Part shown: positions 11,241 through 22,467 of the stretch, in pieces | Numbering within the stretch: the stretch's first letter is position 1 | How the letters are laid out: each line of letters opens with the position of its first letter | Source of the DNA: Gymnopus androsaceus JB14 | Lineage: Eukaryota; Basidiomycota; Agaricomycetes; Agaricales; Omphalotaceae | Length of the DNA: 64,000 bases | Assembly: GCA_009733575.1 (NCBI GenBank) | Contig: ML769438.1 | Span: 124,001 to 188,000, forward strand | Direction: 5' to 3' | The notes under the pieces: generated by a model | Databases searched by the model: none | Told to the model about the DNA's origin: nothing | What the model saw: the letters and a program-made list of their open reading frames with translations, nothing else | Made by a program: the position numbers and the translations under genes

Positions 11241-12023
11241 AAAAAAAAAACCAATAATTTTTATTTACATATGTAGCTCAGTCATCTGAATGTTATGAAA
11301 AATTTTAAATACATATACTACTCTACCCCTATTATCTCATAGTAGTGCTTAAACCACATGTTACTAATAAGATTGACAACATGGGCATTGCATCAAATGC
11401 CCTGAATAAGACGTTTAGTGTGACAGATTGGTTAAGCAGCAGTTGAACAGTCACTGTACCCTTCTTTCAATGTTCTCAAAGGAGTTCTGACATGGCAGTG
11501 CATTGTCCAAAACCAGTGGTGTGCTCAGTCAAATATCTTTCATAATTATCAATGACAGTTGTTCAGCAATTCTCCTGCCCACTTCTTCTGAGGCATAAAA
11601 CAGAAGCTCAGCCCAGTTGTCAACGGAATTTGATGTCTGAAATAATTCTTGTCAGTAAAAAATACATTGGATACTGAAAAGAAAGCCTACCAGATACAAC
11701 ATGAATGAAGCACAAAGAACACAAAAAAAACTAATGACTTACACTTACACTCACCCATATTTAAGTGTTAAAATTTTTGCATAATTGTTTTTTTAAATGC
11801 GTTGTAGTCTTGTAGAGCAAGAAAGTAAGATAAATTGAGGTGGATCTAGGGTACAGTGCACATAACAAACAAGCAAGTTATCCAGCTGACTCTGTTGGAT
11901 ACAACCACTTGTACAACATACAAATTAGCAGAATGGTATGTAAAACTAATGGAGAATGAGCCAGGATAGGAGGTGGCACAATGAGAAAGACTTACACAAG
12001 AAACTTCCAACACCTACAGGACG
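11241..12023. other. no recognisable gene
   Basis: AT-rich sequence with only short open frames; nothing identified. Confidence 0.4.
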
Positions 12024-12908
12024 TGTGGAATCAAGGGGCTGCAAACTTTTGAAAAGTTGACTGCAGGTCAAACTTTTTGGAACCAGCCTTTTAGTCGGAC
12101 TAACTAACTATGTAAGCTTTCCCATGCACCATATATAGTATATCAAGATTAGATATTGAATATTTCTGGCTCAGAGCCACCAGTTGGACTATCCCAAACT
12201 TTTTTGTGATATCTATGGACTATATGTACCATGAATCTTCAATGGACACTTTTATAAAACAAATCATCACCGAAGTGTTGGATCTTGGTACTATCTAGCA
12301 CTATGTGACTAGTGTGGATGAAAAGATGACTATCATGCAAAAAAATTACCAGCAATGGAGGAATCAAGGGAATAACTCAATCAGACATCTGGTGGTAAAT
12401 GAAATGGACTAAGGAGGCCCCAAAAATTCCCCAAGTCACCCATTTAGAAGGGGTGTCGAACTGTTTTTCAGGCCTGATGGCCGGACTAACTAACCAACCT
12501 CTGCTTGGGCGCTTGATTTTCTGCAGCCCCTTGTGTGGAATCATGGGGACTGATGGTGGACCATATATACATAGTAGTTTGCCAATATCTCCTCAACTTC
12601 CTATGTCTGGAGATCATCATCTTCCTTTGGAAGAGGCCATGTCAACTTGATAGGTTTCCTGCCTGGCCAACCTTTAGCAAGATTGAACAGTCCTTTAACA
12701 TATTGAGCACTCAAGGTTGATTGGTGTGCAGACAACCCAGGCTGTGTGCAACAAGGGCAATGAGCCAGCCCAGGCCAACACCAATGAACTTCTACTTCCC
12801 TTGCAAACCAGGCCTCTTTTACCATCTCCACTTCCTTGCCATGCCCCTCAGGTGTTGAAATATCAGATTTTGATGTACAAGCTGGATACAGCTATGTCAT
12901 GATGATGT

Positions 12909-13271
12909 TGTTGGAATATCAAAGGTAAATATATTCTATCGAACTATACATGGAACGCTTTCTCGTAGTCTCCACTTGTTTGTATCACCATCCCATGCAC
13001 TCCACTGTTATTGTCTCGCAGACTCCACTTAGTCTCTCGCCGTATCCACTTGCTCTCTCGCAGTACCCACTGTACCGTATGGACAGTAGCCACAAGTATT
13101 CACACAGTAGCCACCTGCCCGATATATCGTTTGTACTTAGGACTGTATATAAGCTTAAGTACCGTACCCTGTAATACCACCATTGTCCCCCATCGATCTG
13201 TGTGATCGTTACTACTAAGTCCTGTGTGGACTTACTGCTGCTACTTCCTATTTAGGAATGTAACTCTAATA
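12909..13271. mobile_element. solo LTR (363 bp), copy 2, with GATGT target duplication
   Basis: Same LTR family as 1,026-1,387, aligned over the full length with scattered substitutions. It begins TGTTGGAATATC and ends CTCTAATA. Perfect 5-bp duplications GATGT lie at 12,904-12,908 and 13,272-13,276. A TATATAA box sits at about 13,146. It is inserted in the centre of the long-inverted-repeat element, so it is younger than that element. Confidence 0.9.
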
Positions 13272-13981
13272 GATGTCATGGGTTTCATCATATTTACATC
13301 ATATCTATACTATATTTACACCTTACATCACTATTGCTTCATAGGTGATATCATTACTTCACATAGTATCCACTTACTATATTTGATAGATATCACATAT
13401 GCTTTCTAGGAGTATAAATACAGGTTGTAGATGGACATGTACTTTACCTGTTTGCCTCAGGATCTTTTTCCCCAAGATCCATATAAGGTCAAACATTTAA
13501 TCATTTGTCAATATCCTTGTCACCTTGTTGGGGTTATAAGGTGTATTCCTACATCAGGCTCCAGTACCATGTGTTGATCAATGGTCAGCAACTCCAGCTG
13601 AAAATTAGCCTCATACAATTCCCAGACTATCTCCTGAACAATTTGAGGGACCAAAGATCCCAAGACATTGCACTGAACAAGTTGTCCATTCAAATATGCC
13701 AGTGTGGAAGAGATACTGTCATCATCAAGTGTAATTCCTGTCAAGGGCTTGCAAAGAATTAAGCGCCCAACTGGGGGTTGGTTAGTTAGTCCAGCCATCA
13801 GGCCAGAAAAAAAAAGTTTAACACCCCTCTAAATGTATGATTTGGGGCATTTTTGGGACCTCCTTAGTCCATTGCACTTACCACCGGATGTCTGATTAAG
13901 CACCTCTCTTGATTCCTCCATTGCTGGTATTTTTACAGATGACAGTCATCTTTTGTCACACCAGTCACATAGTGTTAGATA

Positions 13982-14247
13982 CTGTACAGTTTCGAATTTA
14001 AGTTCAGTAACACGTCACATGTGGCACTGAACTGGGGCATTTTTGATCTTTGTAATGCATCACACTGGCCTCTGAACTTGTATTTTTTGGCGCTTATGAG
14101 GTAAATTTTGTGGCTGGCTTTGCCGGCCACTATAAATTGAACTGAGTTCAGGTTCGTAATGCCACCTGCTGGCAGCTGAACCATGAACTCAATGGGCTCA
14201 AGCTGTAACACATAACATTGGCCAAACTTAAATTTGAAACTATACAG
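13982..14247. mobile_element. Tc1/mariner-like MITE, copy A, TA insertion
   Basis: Its ends are CTGTACAGTTTCGAATTT and AAATTTGAAACTATACAG, flanked by TA on both sides (13,980-13,981 and 14,248-14,249). The unit is about 266 bp and non-coding. It contains GGCGCTTATGAGG and GCCGGCCACTATAAATTGAA, shared with copies at 14,892 and 25,571. It interrupts the right arm of the long inverted repeat. At the equivalent point of the left arm (about 12,293) a single TA is present, an intact pre-insertion site. Confidence 0.88.
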
Positions 14248-14891
14248 TAGTTCCAAAGTTCCAACACTTCAGTGACAATGTTTTCTAAAAAGTGTCCTTT
14301 CAAGAACCAGAGTATTTACAGTCTATAAAAGCTTTGGATAGTGTAACTACTAGCTCTGAGGCGGAAAAATACCAATATCTAATCTTGATTTACCATATAT
14401 AGTGCATGGGAATGCTGATGTAGTTAGTCTGACCAAAAAGCTGGTTCCAAAAAGCTCGACCTGCGGTCAACTTTTTGAAAGTTTGCAGGCCCTTGATTCC
14501 TGTTGAATGTGACCCCTAACCAAGGAGCTCAACACACTCAACATCTCCTGTCAGTTTTGTGAATTGGAGCAGAACCCATCAGCAGCCCGAAGCATAGCTC
14601 ACTACTTTTTGTTTATGAATGAACATGGACCAGGAAGACCAGGCTGCCAGAGAATGACAGGGTGAATATGTAGCCAGGACAGGATTAGTGCTGGTTTAAG
14701 TGCATTGGTTGGATCAAGAAAGAGGAAGGGATCAGAAAGGTAATGCTCAAATAGAGAGGGGCCTGTAAAGCATTGCAGTTCTGCAAGCCTGCAACTGGCT
14801 TTATTCCACAAATACAGGTGAGGTGGAAAGCTTCTGTGTGTCACTGCAAAAAAATGGTTGCACTCTTTGTGTACAGGAACCCAAGGCAAGC

Positions 14892-15170
14892 CTGTTGTAT
14901 AGTTTTGAATTTAAGTTCACTAGATGTTACGCATTATGCCTTGGACCTATTCAGTTCATAGTTCAGCCACTGTCAGGCAGCATTATGTTTGCAAATTGAG
15001 TTCAGTTGAGTTCATATTTATAGTGGCTGGCATAGCCAGCCGCCAAATTTGGCCTATAAGCGCAGAAAAATCGAGTTTGGAGGCTAATGTTACGCATTAT
15101 GAAGATGGAAATCACACCAGTTCAGCACCCCGCGTTACGCATTACTGAGCTTAAATTCGAAATGGTACAG
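14892..15170. mobile_element. Tc1/mariner-like MITE, copy B (inverted, diverged end)
   Basis: Same family as the 13,982 copy but in opposite orientation. It runs from CTGTTGTATAGTTTTGAATTT to TTAAATTCGAAATGGTACAG. The left terminus has a 2-3 base disturbance and lacks a flanking TA. The right end is followed by TA. Confidence 0.8.
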
Positions 15171-15398
15171 TAATATACATTAGACTATTGAACACTGTAA
15201 AGTAAAGCAATAAATTACACACCTGTTTCAAATTTTTGTGTTTTTGTTTCCTGCACAGCCAATGACCATTCCCAGGGCTCATCTCATTCCTTGGAGAAGA
15301 TGGGGAAATTCATGTTATTGTACTTGATTGCTTCAGGCATGCTATTGCATTTGCAATAAAATCTTATTTTACTGATAAGTTATTTCAAGCTGACGAAA

Positions 15399-15665
15399 TT
15401 GCACACTGGGGAATATTTGGCTGAAAGGGTCACCCAGTTGCTCAAAGACTATGGACTGACTCTCTTGGTTCTGGGTATGACCTTGGATAATGCCTCCAAT
15501 AACAATGCATTGTTGAAGAGCTTCCTCATCTCCTTCCATCCACAGCCTCTGTTGTTATGCTGTACCAGATCCACTGCTTTGGACACATTCTCAATCTGTG
15601 TGTCAAGGTGTTCCTCTCTTTGTTTGATGCTTCCAAAAAGGCCCAGAAGGCCAAGGCCCCATTCT
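15399..15665 (+). pseudogene. hAT-family transposase fragment
   Basis: The translated sequence carries HTGEYLAERVTQLLKDYG, then TLDNASNN followed by ALLKSFL, and in a shifted frame IHCFGHILNLCVKVFLSLF. In hAT transposases these are the segment before the catalytic DNASNN motif and the RCxxHxLNL segment after it. The frame changes between the two motifs, and the N-terminal zinc finger and C-terminal dimerisation domain are absent, so this is a decayed fragment. Elements with hAT-like 8-bp target duplications occur in the window (18,894 and 49,271), but nothing ties them to this copy. Confidence 0.75.
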
Positions 15666-15864
15666 GTAATGTGAGATGAAATGCAGTGCATGAGCTGAGA
15701 TACTATCGAAGATCAATGATGTGTTCAATGCAATATATCCAGGAGCTCATCTGACTCTGAATTGAAGGGTGCAATGAGTGCTTTTGCCATATGTTTGGCA
15801 TGAGAAAGTGGGTTTTCTGTGCACTGGTATAGGATCTTTGTGGCCTTGGTGGACTCTCAGATAG

Positions 15865-16195
15865 CCAGTATGTCTCTACTGAAGAGAAAGTTGCCATATT
15901 TCTACATGCCGCAGTCTCTGGAGGTAGTAACCGTGAGTTGCAAGAATGTTTCATGCAAGGAAAAGCAACAATATTGATGTAAGTCCAATTTTGGTTTATT
16001 GATCTTTGCTGATTTGCATCCTTGAATAGCTATTTAAATCAAGTATTGGATGCCCTAGCTGGGGGCTTCTATGCAAAATTGGTCCCTCTTCCTCTGAATG
16101 AAGTACCTCTGGAGATTCTGAATGATCCCAAGTACTTCCTATACTTCAAAGACTGTATTGAGGCCATAAGTTGATGGCTCGCAGTTCCATGCGTT
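15865..16195 (+). pseudogene. PIF/Harbinger transposase, N-terminal fragment
   Basis: Reading across frames gives YVSTEEKVAIFLHAAVSG, then a LNQVLDALAGGFYAKLVPLP segment, PLEILNDPKYFLYFKDCIEAI, and a disturbed DGSQF. Harbinger transposases have the same order: a helix-turn-helix preceded by an (E)EKLAIFL stretch, then PYFKDCIGAIDGTHI, whose first Asp is catalytic. Several stops and a 3-base disturbance just before the DG show decay. The remainder of the protein resumes about 1.7 kb downstream at 17,870, so the gene is split by an insertion. Confidence 0.75.
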
Positions 16196-17865
16196 AATAT
16201 GCCGAATTTTTGGCAAGACCTCAAGAACGCGATTCTTGACAAGTTCGCTTCTAGAGACGGTATAAGAGAGCTATAGTGAGCCCAAGCTGATAGCTGTAAC
16301 AAGTCTAATAAGTGTGGAAGTACTCAGACCAACAGAGCCATGGTATTGAACTGAATATCAGCTCTAAGTAGTTTGAAGGAATCCATAGTCCGGTAGTGGA
16401 GTCTCACTGGCATGTCAATGCCAGAAATCATGGTAAAAGAGGCACATTGCCCACATAGACTCACACTCAAAAGGATACACTCTGAAGACAAGTAACTCAG
16501 GGATTATGGAAGGATATGGACTTCGCAAAATGGGACAGAACCAATTCAAGTGGGCTGATGTCAAGATTGTCATAATAGCCAAAGGGTACGCTTGATACCA
16601 AGGAAGCGCTAATAATCTGTTTGGCACTGAACAACGGATAAACGGCGTATGCCGAAAGAACAAAACAAGAGCAAAAGGATTGACAAAGCCAAGAGAGCAT
16701 ACATAGACCCTTCAAAGTGACATGTACCAGTATCGGAAGGTGTACATGTCTGCCGAGAAACAGATGAAACAATGCATAATAGACAGAGATTTCGACCCAG
16801 GAAAATAACACTGTACATTAGTTGGTGTTTTCCCGCATGAATATACTGCAGGGATATAGAGATATGGTTATGGTTGGGAAGCTACGAGGACTGGAGAATG
16901 ATAATACGAAGGAAGGAAAGGAGGACACAATAAGTTACGACAAGAAACAGAACTATGATGGGATTAGTGAGCACAGCACTGGACATGCGTCAGCTACATA
17001 GCAGTACATGTTGCCCAGGAAAGGACCAAAGGTGTATAACCCAGATAGAAATAGGGTATAATACCCATAAGAAGCATACAAACGGACATTAGGGTTGCAG
17101 ATATATGCATATATGGACTACTTTATGATAATTTCTCCTTTTTCTGAACAAGTTGTACCATTTCTCCGCATTCTCGAAGTACTTTATTATTTGACTGGCA
17201 TCTGGCCGAGAGTAGTTTAAAAGCCTAGCTATATTTCCTTTGCAAAACAAGTTACCTTTGGACCTCATTTGTTGCTAGTGTGAATCCTTGTTGACATAGC
17301 TATGGCTGAGACAGGAAAGATACCACTCCCTTGTGAACCAAAGTAATACTTTGTATGGTATGGAAAGAGTTGTTTATTGCGCCCAGCGTTAGAGACTTAT
17401 AATCCTGACGACTGTGAAAAACCCCGACTTATACCAAGTCAAATTGTTGTTTTAGTTTCGAGGAGTCTAGTGTGACCACCAAGAAACAACCATCTGTTGC
17501 AACTGAGCTCAGGTGTACAGGAAAAAAAACTGTCTGTTGTCCTGAGTGGTTTTGCCCTACTGTTGGGAATCACTTTGTTGAACCAAGCCATATTTTTGGT
17601 GGTTCTTTTTGTTGTCATTGTTATATTGCTGCCCCTATCATTGCCCCAATCAGTATAGATTGATTAGAAAAGGAGACCCTATCCTTCAATTGTCTACCAG
17701 CATCACTTCAAGAAACACCAGTCACTTTCGAGAGACAGACAGAGTATTTTCTTTGTGGAACCTTTGACAATGCACCCTTGCTATTTAAATTGATAGCCAA
17801 ACTCCCTGTGTTCCGATTGCTTAGTGTTGATTGCTCTACACTACTTGAACCAACAGACCAACAGC
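16196..17865. other. unidentified insertion splitting the Harbinger gene
   Basis: About 1.67 kb separates the two halves of the Harbinger transposase. It has a different base texture, with purine-rich runs near 16,890 and TATA-like words near 17,060 and 17,110. No recognised coding domain is present on either strand. It could be an LTR or a non-autonomous element, but I found no clear terminal repeats or target duplication. Confidence 0.45.
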
Positions 17866-17869
17866 TTGC

Positions 17870-18490
17870 TAGCGTGGGTTCCTGTCAACTGATATGGCAC
17901 ATTTTCACAATCCCAAAGGTTGGATTTCCCAGAATGTTCTAGTTGCCTGTCTATTCTGTCCGCTATTCTGCTATATTCTGAGTGGATGGGAGCGTAGTGC
18001 AGGAGATGGCTGCATCTTTGATGATGATGCATTGAAGTTCAACTTTGTGTATCTCTAAGGGGAAATATCTTCTAGGAGATGCAGAATTTCTATCATGTGA
18101 TGCACTTCTTGCTCCTTACAAAGGTGTTTGGTACCATTTGATGGAATGGGAGCAAGCAAGTCTCAGGTATACATCAGACATATTCAATATTTACCAATAC
18201 ATGTTTTCTCACTTGTTCAATTCAGGCCCCGTAACTACAAGGAGCTGTACAACCTTCGGCACTCAAAACTTTGCAATGCTATTGAACAGATCTTTGGAAC
18301 TGGCTATGGCATAGGTGGTGTTGCAGCAGAGCATCGAAATGCTCAGGCACTCAGAGACCATGAAGAGGACATGGATGAGGATGAAGAGGGTGAGCTTGGC
18401 AGCACAGTAACTGCAGTGGAGCAAAAAAATGCACTAGAGAAGAGACACTATTGCAAAGGAGATGTGGGATGACTATGTAGCGTACACAAA
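17870..18490 (+). pseudogene. PIF/Harbinger transposase, C-terminal fragment
   Basis: In successive frames the sequence reads HNPKGWISQNVLVA, YILSGWERSAGDG, GKYLLGDAEF, APYKGVWYHLMEWEQA, PRNYKELYNLRHSK, NAIEQIFG and finally EMWDDYVAY. These match the DDE core: SGWEGSAxD, the catalytic Asp of the GKYYLADAGY motif, PYRGVRYHL, and the catalytic Glu in NxIERIFG. An intron of about 60 bases near 18,165-18,226 probably separates the MEWEQA and PRNYKEL exons. At least one stop (after NFVYL) and frame changes mark it as dead. An acidic DEDMDEDEEGE stretch precedes the C-terminus. It pairs with the N-terminal piece at 15,865. Confidence 0.8.
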
Positions 18491-18893
18491 AGAAATGTAA
18501 TCTAATTGCCAAGTTGTAATGGCTATAGATTCACTGACAGCTTGACTGGCATTTCAGTGCTTATGTAGCCTTAGTTCTTCTTATTCCTACCACATACATT
18601 GCTCTACTCAATAGATTGGGTTGTGTTGACATTTGGTGGGATTTGAAGGCTCTTAGCTGGTATCCAGCTTCTGATATATTTCTGTCTGCATATCAGCCTC
18701 TCCTGTCTCTTAGCCTCACAGCGGGGAGGCCTTACACAAGTTCCAGCTTGTAAATGGTTTGACATGTCTCAACATCTTCCACATTCAAAAACAAATCCGC
18801 AAAACCAATATCCTTTTTTACCATGATCATCAGCTTTGCTTTCTCAATGGTTGTCAATCCTGACTCCTTCGCACGCAGTGCACTGACAGCTTT

Positions 18894-19415
18894 AGGGTTT
18901 TAAGGTCCAATTCAATTCAGTTTATTTGCTAACATTTTTCTGCATCATGAATTGCACCAGTGCAAGATTTTTTGAAACCTGGCTGAACTGTAAACCGGCA
19001 CTGGTTTAAATGGTCCATCAGTGCAATCTTTAGCAGTGCATTTTTTTAGTGCAGTTCAATGCAATTCACAATCTAAACTGGCTTGAATTGGTCATTCTTA
19101 CATCTAAAGATAGAGTATCTCAGCCTAATATTGCCAACCCAGCCAGTAAATGTCCTGTTTATCAGGTATATACTATTGGAAGTGTAATTTCAGCATGATA
19201 AGAGTGCTCAAAGCTCTGTTTGTATTAGTATTAATTTGCACAGATTTAAACTGATGCAAGGCAGTTTAAGTAATTTTCAAAAATTGAATGCACCATGAAC
19301 TGGTACTGATTTAAACTGTGCATCAGTGTAGCCTTCAGCAGTGCATTTTCCAGTGCAATCCAATGCAATTCACAGGTTATCTGCAATTCATTGAATTGGA
19401 CCTTCAAAACCCTAA
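18894..19415. mobile_element. hAT-like MITE, copy 1 (522 bp), 8-bp target duplication
   Basis: It starts AGGGTTTTAAGGTCCAATTC and ends GAATTGGACCTTCAAAACCC with TAA, giving terminal inverted repeats of about 25 bp. Perfect 8-bp duplications ACAGCTTT flank it (18,886-18,893 and 19,416-19,423), the size made by hAT transposases. The interior is non-coding, with many CAGTGCA and TTGAATTG words. A second copy is at 49,271-49,743. Confidence 0.9.
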
Positions 19416-19423
19416 ACAGCTTT

Positions 19424-19900
19424 ACCCAAACAAGACTGCTCAGACTCTCCTTCCTGTGGACTTGCAAGACTAGCAGCAACATTGCTGATTGTGCAAGACA
19501 TCTCAAAGATAGCACCAGAGGTCGAAGTATGCCCAGTCCTCTCATGGTGAGTATACTTGTTCAACACAGATAAATCATGTGCCAAAAGCTTGTGCTTTGA
19601 AGGGCCAGGGGTAACCTAGGAGCAGTGTTAGCAGATATGACCAGCAAGTAGAAATGAACATACCAAGATCTGTGAAAAAATTTCTGCACCAATACTGTTG
19701 CATTTCATTCAATTTGACATGGCTTGTGACATGTGACCACCATGTTGAAATTATGATTTTGAAAAATTTCCTTATATGGAAATATTTCTAAGCTTTTCAG
19801 CAAATTTTGTACAGTGACCCGTGACCACTGTGACATTTCATAATATTTCATAGGCCCATGACCTGTGAATGTTGAATTGAATGAAATAGGACAGTATTAC
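19424..19900. other. no recognisable gene
   Basis: Between the MITE and the end of the Myb/SANT pseudogene. It contains two GTGACC-rich inverted words near 19,725 and 19,818 but no coding signal. Confidence 0.4.
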
Positions 19901-20712
19901 CTTCATTACCAGAGCTTTCATCATCATCACCATTGGACAGATCTATGGGGTCCCTGCCCAAATCCAAGTCCAAGCTGGCATTACTGGTTTGGTTCTTGCT
20001 ACCAGCATGGAAGGCAGACTTTCCCATAGCAAGAGCACTATTAAGAAGCTCAGCCAAGTCTTCATATAGCAGAAATGTAGCATCTTGGTACTTTGCATGT
20101 TCTGGTTTTCCATAGGATGCAAATAGAAGGAAGTGAGCATATAAACCAATGGAGAAGAGTATCACATACCTTCAGATAATTATCCCACTGTTCATTGCTG
20201 GCCTGTACACAGTACACGCTGATCCACAGAGTCCCATCCCCATCCTGAAATGGATGCAAGATTGGTGGATATTTCATATTTCTTTTTGAGCTAAATTACT
20301 ATTAAAATGGAAAGAAGTAGGATGAGCAAATGTACTGTACTCCAATGATCATGGACACTTTTGTTAGACTTGGGTAGCCCCTGCTTACTAGTTCACTACC
20401 TTCAAGAGCTTTGACAACAGCCGTGAAGGCAGCATCCTTCCAACTGCCATTATCTGTAGCAAATCCTTCCTCCTTCTGCTCAAGGAGTGTTTCTACCATA
20501 ACTTTACCATCTTCTGCAGAAAAATGATGCATTTTGGTGGTGGCTTTGACTGAGTACAGTTTTTGGCTTATGGTCTTGGATTTGGCTGGCTTCTTTGGCT
20601 TCTTGGGCAATTTTTTTGGGGAAAGAGCAAGTGGGTGAGGACTGTTGTTCTCTTTGTCATTGTGAACAGTAGAATCAGCAGACTCAGCAGCCTGAGCAGT
20701 GTTGCGAGACAT
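19901..20712 (-). pseudogene. Myb/SANT-like DNA-binding protein, broken (transposon accessory type)
   Basis: The minus strand starts MSRNTAQAAESADS and has a lysine/proline-rich stretch (LPKKPKKPAKSK). A Myb/SANT-like region follows: SAEDGKVMVETLLEQKEEG, DNGSWKDAAFTAVVKALEG. Next comes GLPKSNKSVHDHWST, which is only in frame after a one-base shift at a GGGG run (about 20,378). A further exon (20,244-20,170) encodes DGDGTLWISVYCVQASNEQW and DNYLK. A last exon has KYQDATFLLYEDLAEL followed by an acidic tail. Fungal proteins of this type accompany PIF/Harbinger transposases and bind element ends. The segment between HWST and DGDG is too short for the family and the last exon does not join in phase, so the gene is inactive. 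Confidence 0.65.
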
Positions 20713-20895
20713 AACAATGCAACAAGATGAGAGGGCTGAAAATGAGTGCAAGTCACGCAGATCACAGCTCCGTAATCATATTTCATACTTCCAGATTTAT
20801 GGAACACAGATTTGCAAGATGGTTGGCCAAAATTTTCAATCTCACATCATTTGCGAAATTTAGCCGGGGAAATCTTGTCATCTCATCTCATCTCA

Positions 20896-21204
20896 CATTA
20901 CAGAACGGGGCCTAATGGAAATGCACAGGCAGCTGAGGGAGGAGCAAGTAATGATGAGGAAGGATGTGATTCTGAGGATTTCCCTGAGAATGAGGAGGTT
21001 TCTGAGGATGAGGAAGGTGAGCATGAAGCAGGTGACTGGGTGGAGATTGAAGAATTAAGCTGTACATTGTTAGAGGTCACAGTTGATGGCACAAATGGCA
21101 TTGAACGGAGACAGGAGTTTGAACCAGTCCAGGAAAAATTGTCCTCCAAAGCAGAGTTGTTCAAACAAATGTTTCTGGGACAATTGCAACAGTCCAAAGT
21201 TTGA
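20896..21204 (+). CDS. acidic hypothetical open frame
   Basis: An open stretch (NGNAQAAEGGASNDEEG, then DSEDFPENEEVSEDEEGEHE) ending LGQLQQSKV. It has a strongly acidic, low-complexity middle like the C-terminal acidic stretch of the Harbinger fragment at 18.4 kb. It could be the tail of another transposase copy. No catalytic motif is visible, and the following 21,205-21,600 is open in another frame without recognisable domains. Confidence 0.25.
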   Translation, partial: HYRTGPNGNAQAAEGGASNDEEGCDSEDFPENEEVSEDEEGEHEAGDWVEIEELSCTLLEVTVDGTNGIERRQEFEPVQEKLSSKAELFKQMFLGQLQQSKV

Positions 21205-22467
21205 AAATTCCGTGGATTTGCATGATTGGGTCATCCAGGGTCGAGTGGAGAGGGATGCCAATCGGTTTGCTCAGCTGAGAGGTGGTCAGCGTCTTCCTCA
21301 AAACCAGAGGTACACGGAAGGTACCTTGAAGCAGCACTTCAAACGCTATTTTGAGCACCATCCATTCAAGAAGTCCTGGATGTGGGAATCTCCAACAGGA
21401 GGATCGAACCCATTCGGAGTGCACTTGAGGTACATGGTGCAGGGGTTTGAGGGTTCTTTGCGGGCTTTCTTCATCAATCCAAGCCGGTTCCGGCGCTCAG
21501 TACTCGTGCTCAAATTGCCAGAACTGCATTTTGGATGGAATAAGTTGGCATTTTCATGTCCACGTTTGCGATTCTCCAGAAGGATCTACATATTCAAGTA
21601 ATGCATCAATAGATCATCAATGAATCAATTCGCCATACATGCACTGTTTGTCCTTTCTGTCGCATCTGAATTAGTTTGAATTTGATCCATTTGAGGTTTG
21701 TCCTTGGGTTCATCTGGAACTGTAAAGAAATGTCACCAACATATCAGAGACCATAAAGACAACACTATGGGTGCATGTGAAACAAAAGTATTTGGTGCAT
21801 CAGAGATAATTTCAAAACTTTCCATATACGACACGGAAAAATACGCTGTATACGCTGTAATATGGACTCGGCACCCAATTTAAAAAAACAGTCGGATAGG
21901 GTGAATTTTGGGCCGATTATTTGGCTTTCATTTGGAGTGCATGCCACAATAGTCTTGATTAAGGGATAATTCTAATCAGAAACCCCAAATGAGCCAGAAA
22001 CCCTTGACTTTCCGAAATCATTGTTCAGAAACCTTGCCGGATCCCGGGACTTCACCGGAGGCACGGAGATAAAAAAAACAAGATACGCTAGGCGAAGCGA
22101 GACTTAGTAGTAGTCTGCATCTCAAAGGGAAATATTGTAATAACTAAATACTTGAGGTTTTTTCTGGGCTTGCCCGCGCTGGGTTGGTATGAGTAATAAA
22201 ACCAAATTTTATTTTCTGATTCTGCGTTCAGCAGCTGGATAGTCGCTGAACCAGCATTCAGCCGCTGAAAGTTTTATTTGAGTCTGATGACAAACAAATT
22301 TATCCATTCAGTAACTTTCAGCAAGCTCATTCAGCGAGATCACAAATGGGGCGGTCAATTGTGATTCGTTGGCCGCAGAAATTTCATTTCAGCGAGAATT
22401 GTTTTAATATTTCTGCGGGTTTATTCCCGTCCACTTTGACCGTCCGTGATATTAAGTATACATCTAC
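21205..22467. other. no firm gene; decayed sequence
   Basis: A 172-residue open frame covers 21,083-21,601, plus strand, but its amino-acid composition (many W, F, H, Q) and lack of motifs do not suggest a known protein. Inverted CAGCGGCTGAA/TTCAGC words occur at 22,228-22,345. Confidence 0.35.

Larger units (their letters stand above)
12027..14500. mobile_element. 2.47-kb element with about 530-bp terminal inverted repeats
   Basis: The left arm (12,027 to about 12,560) starts GGAATCAAGGGGCTGC. It is repeated inverted in the right arm (about 13,715-14,500), which ends CCCTTGATTCC. Shared inner landmarks are the CGGACTAACTAAC block, the CCATGCACCATATATAG block, GACATCTGG and CCACCGGATGTC. A 3-bp TGT flanks both ends and may be a target duplication. 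The centre has no transposase. It holds a solo LTR (12,909-13,271), and the right arm holds a MITE (13,982-14,247). A smaller relative with similar ends lies at 25,920-26,435. Confidence 0.8.

Noticed and set aside
16415..16811. Overlapping minus-strand frames rich in L, F and C
   Set aside because: Three frames overlap without motifs inside an unclassified insertion; hydrophobic bias comes from composition.
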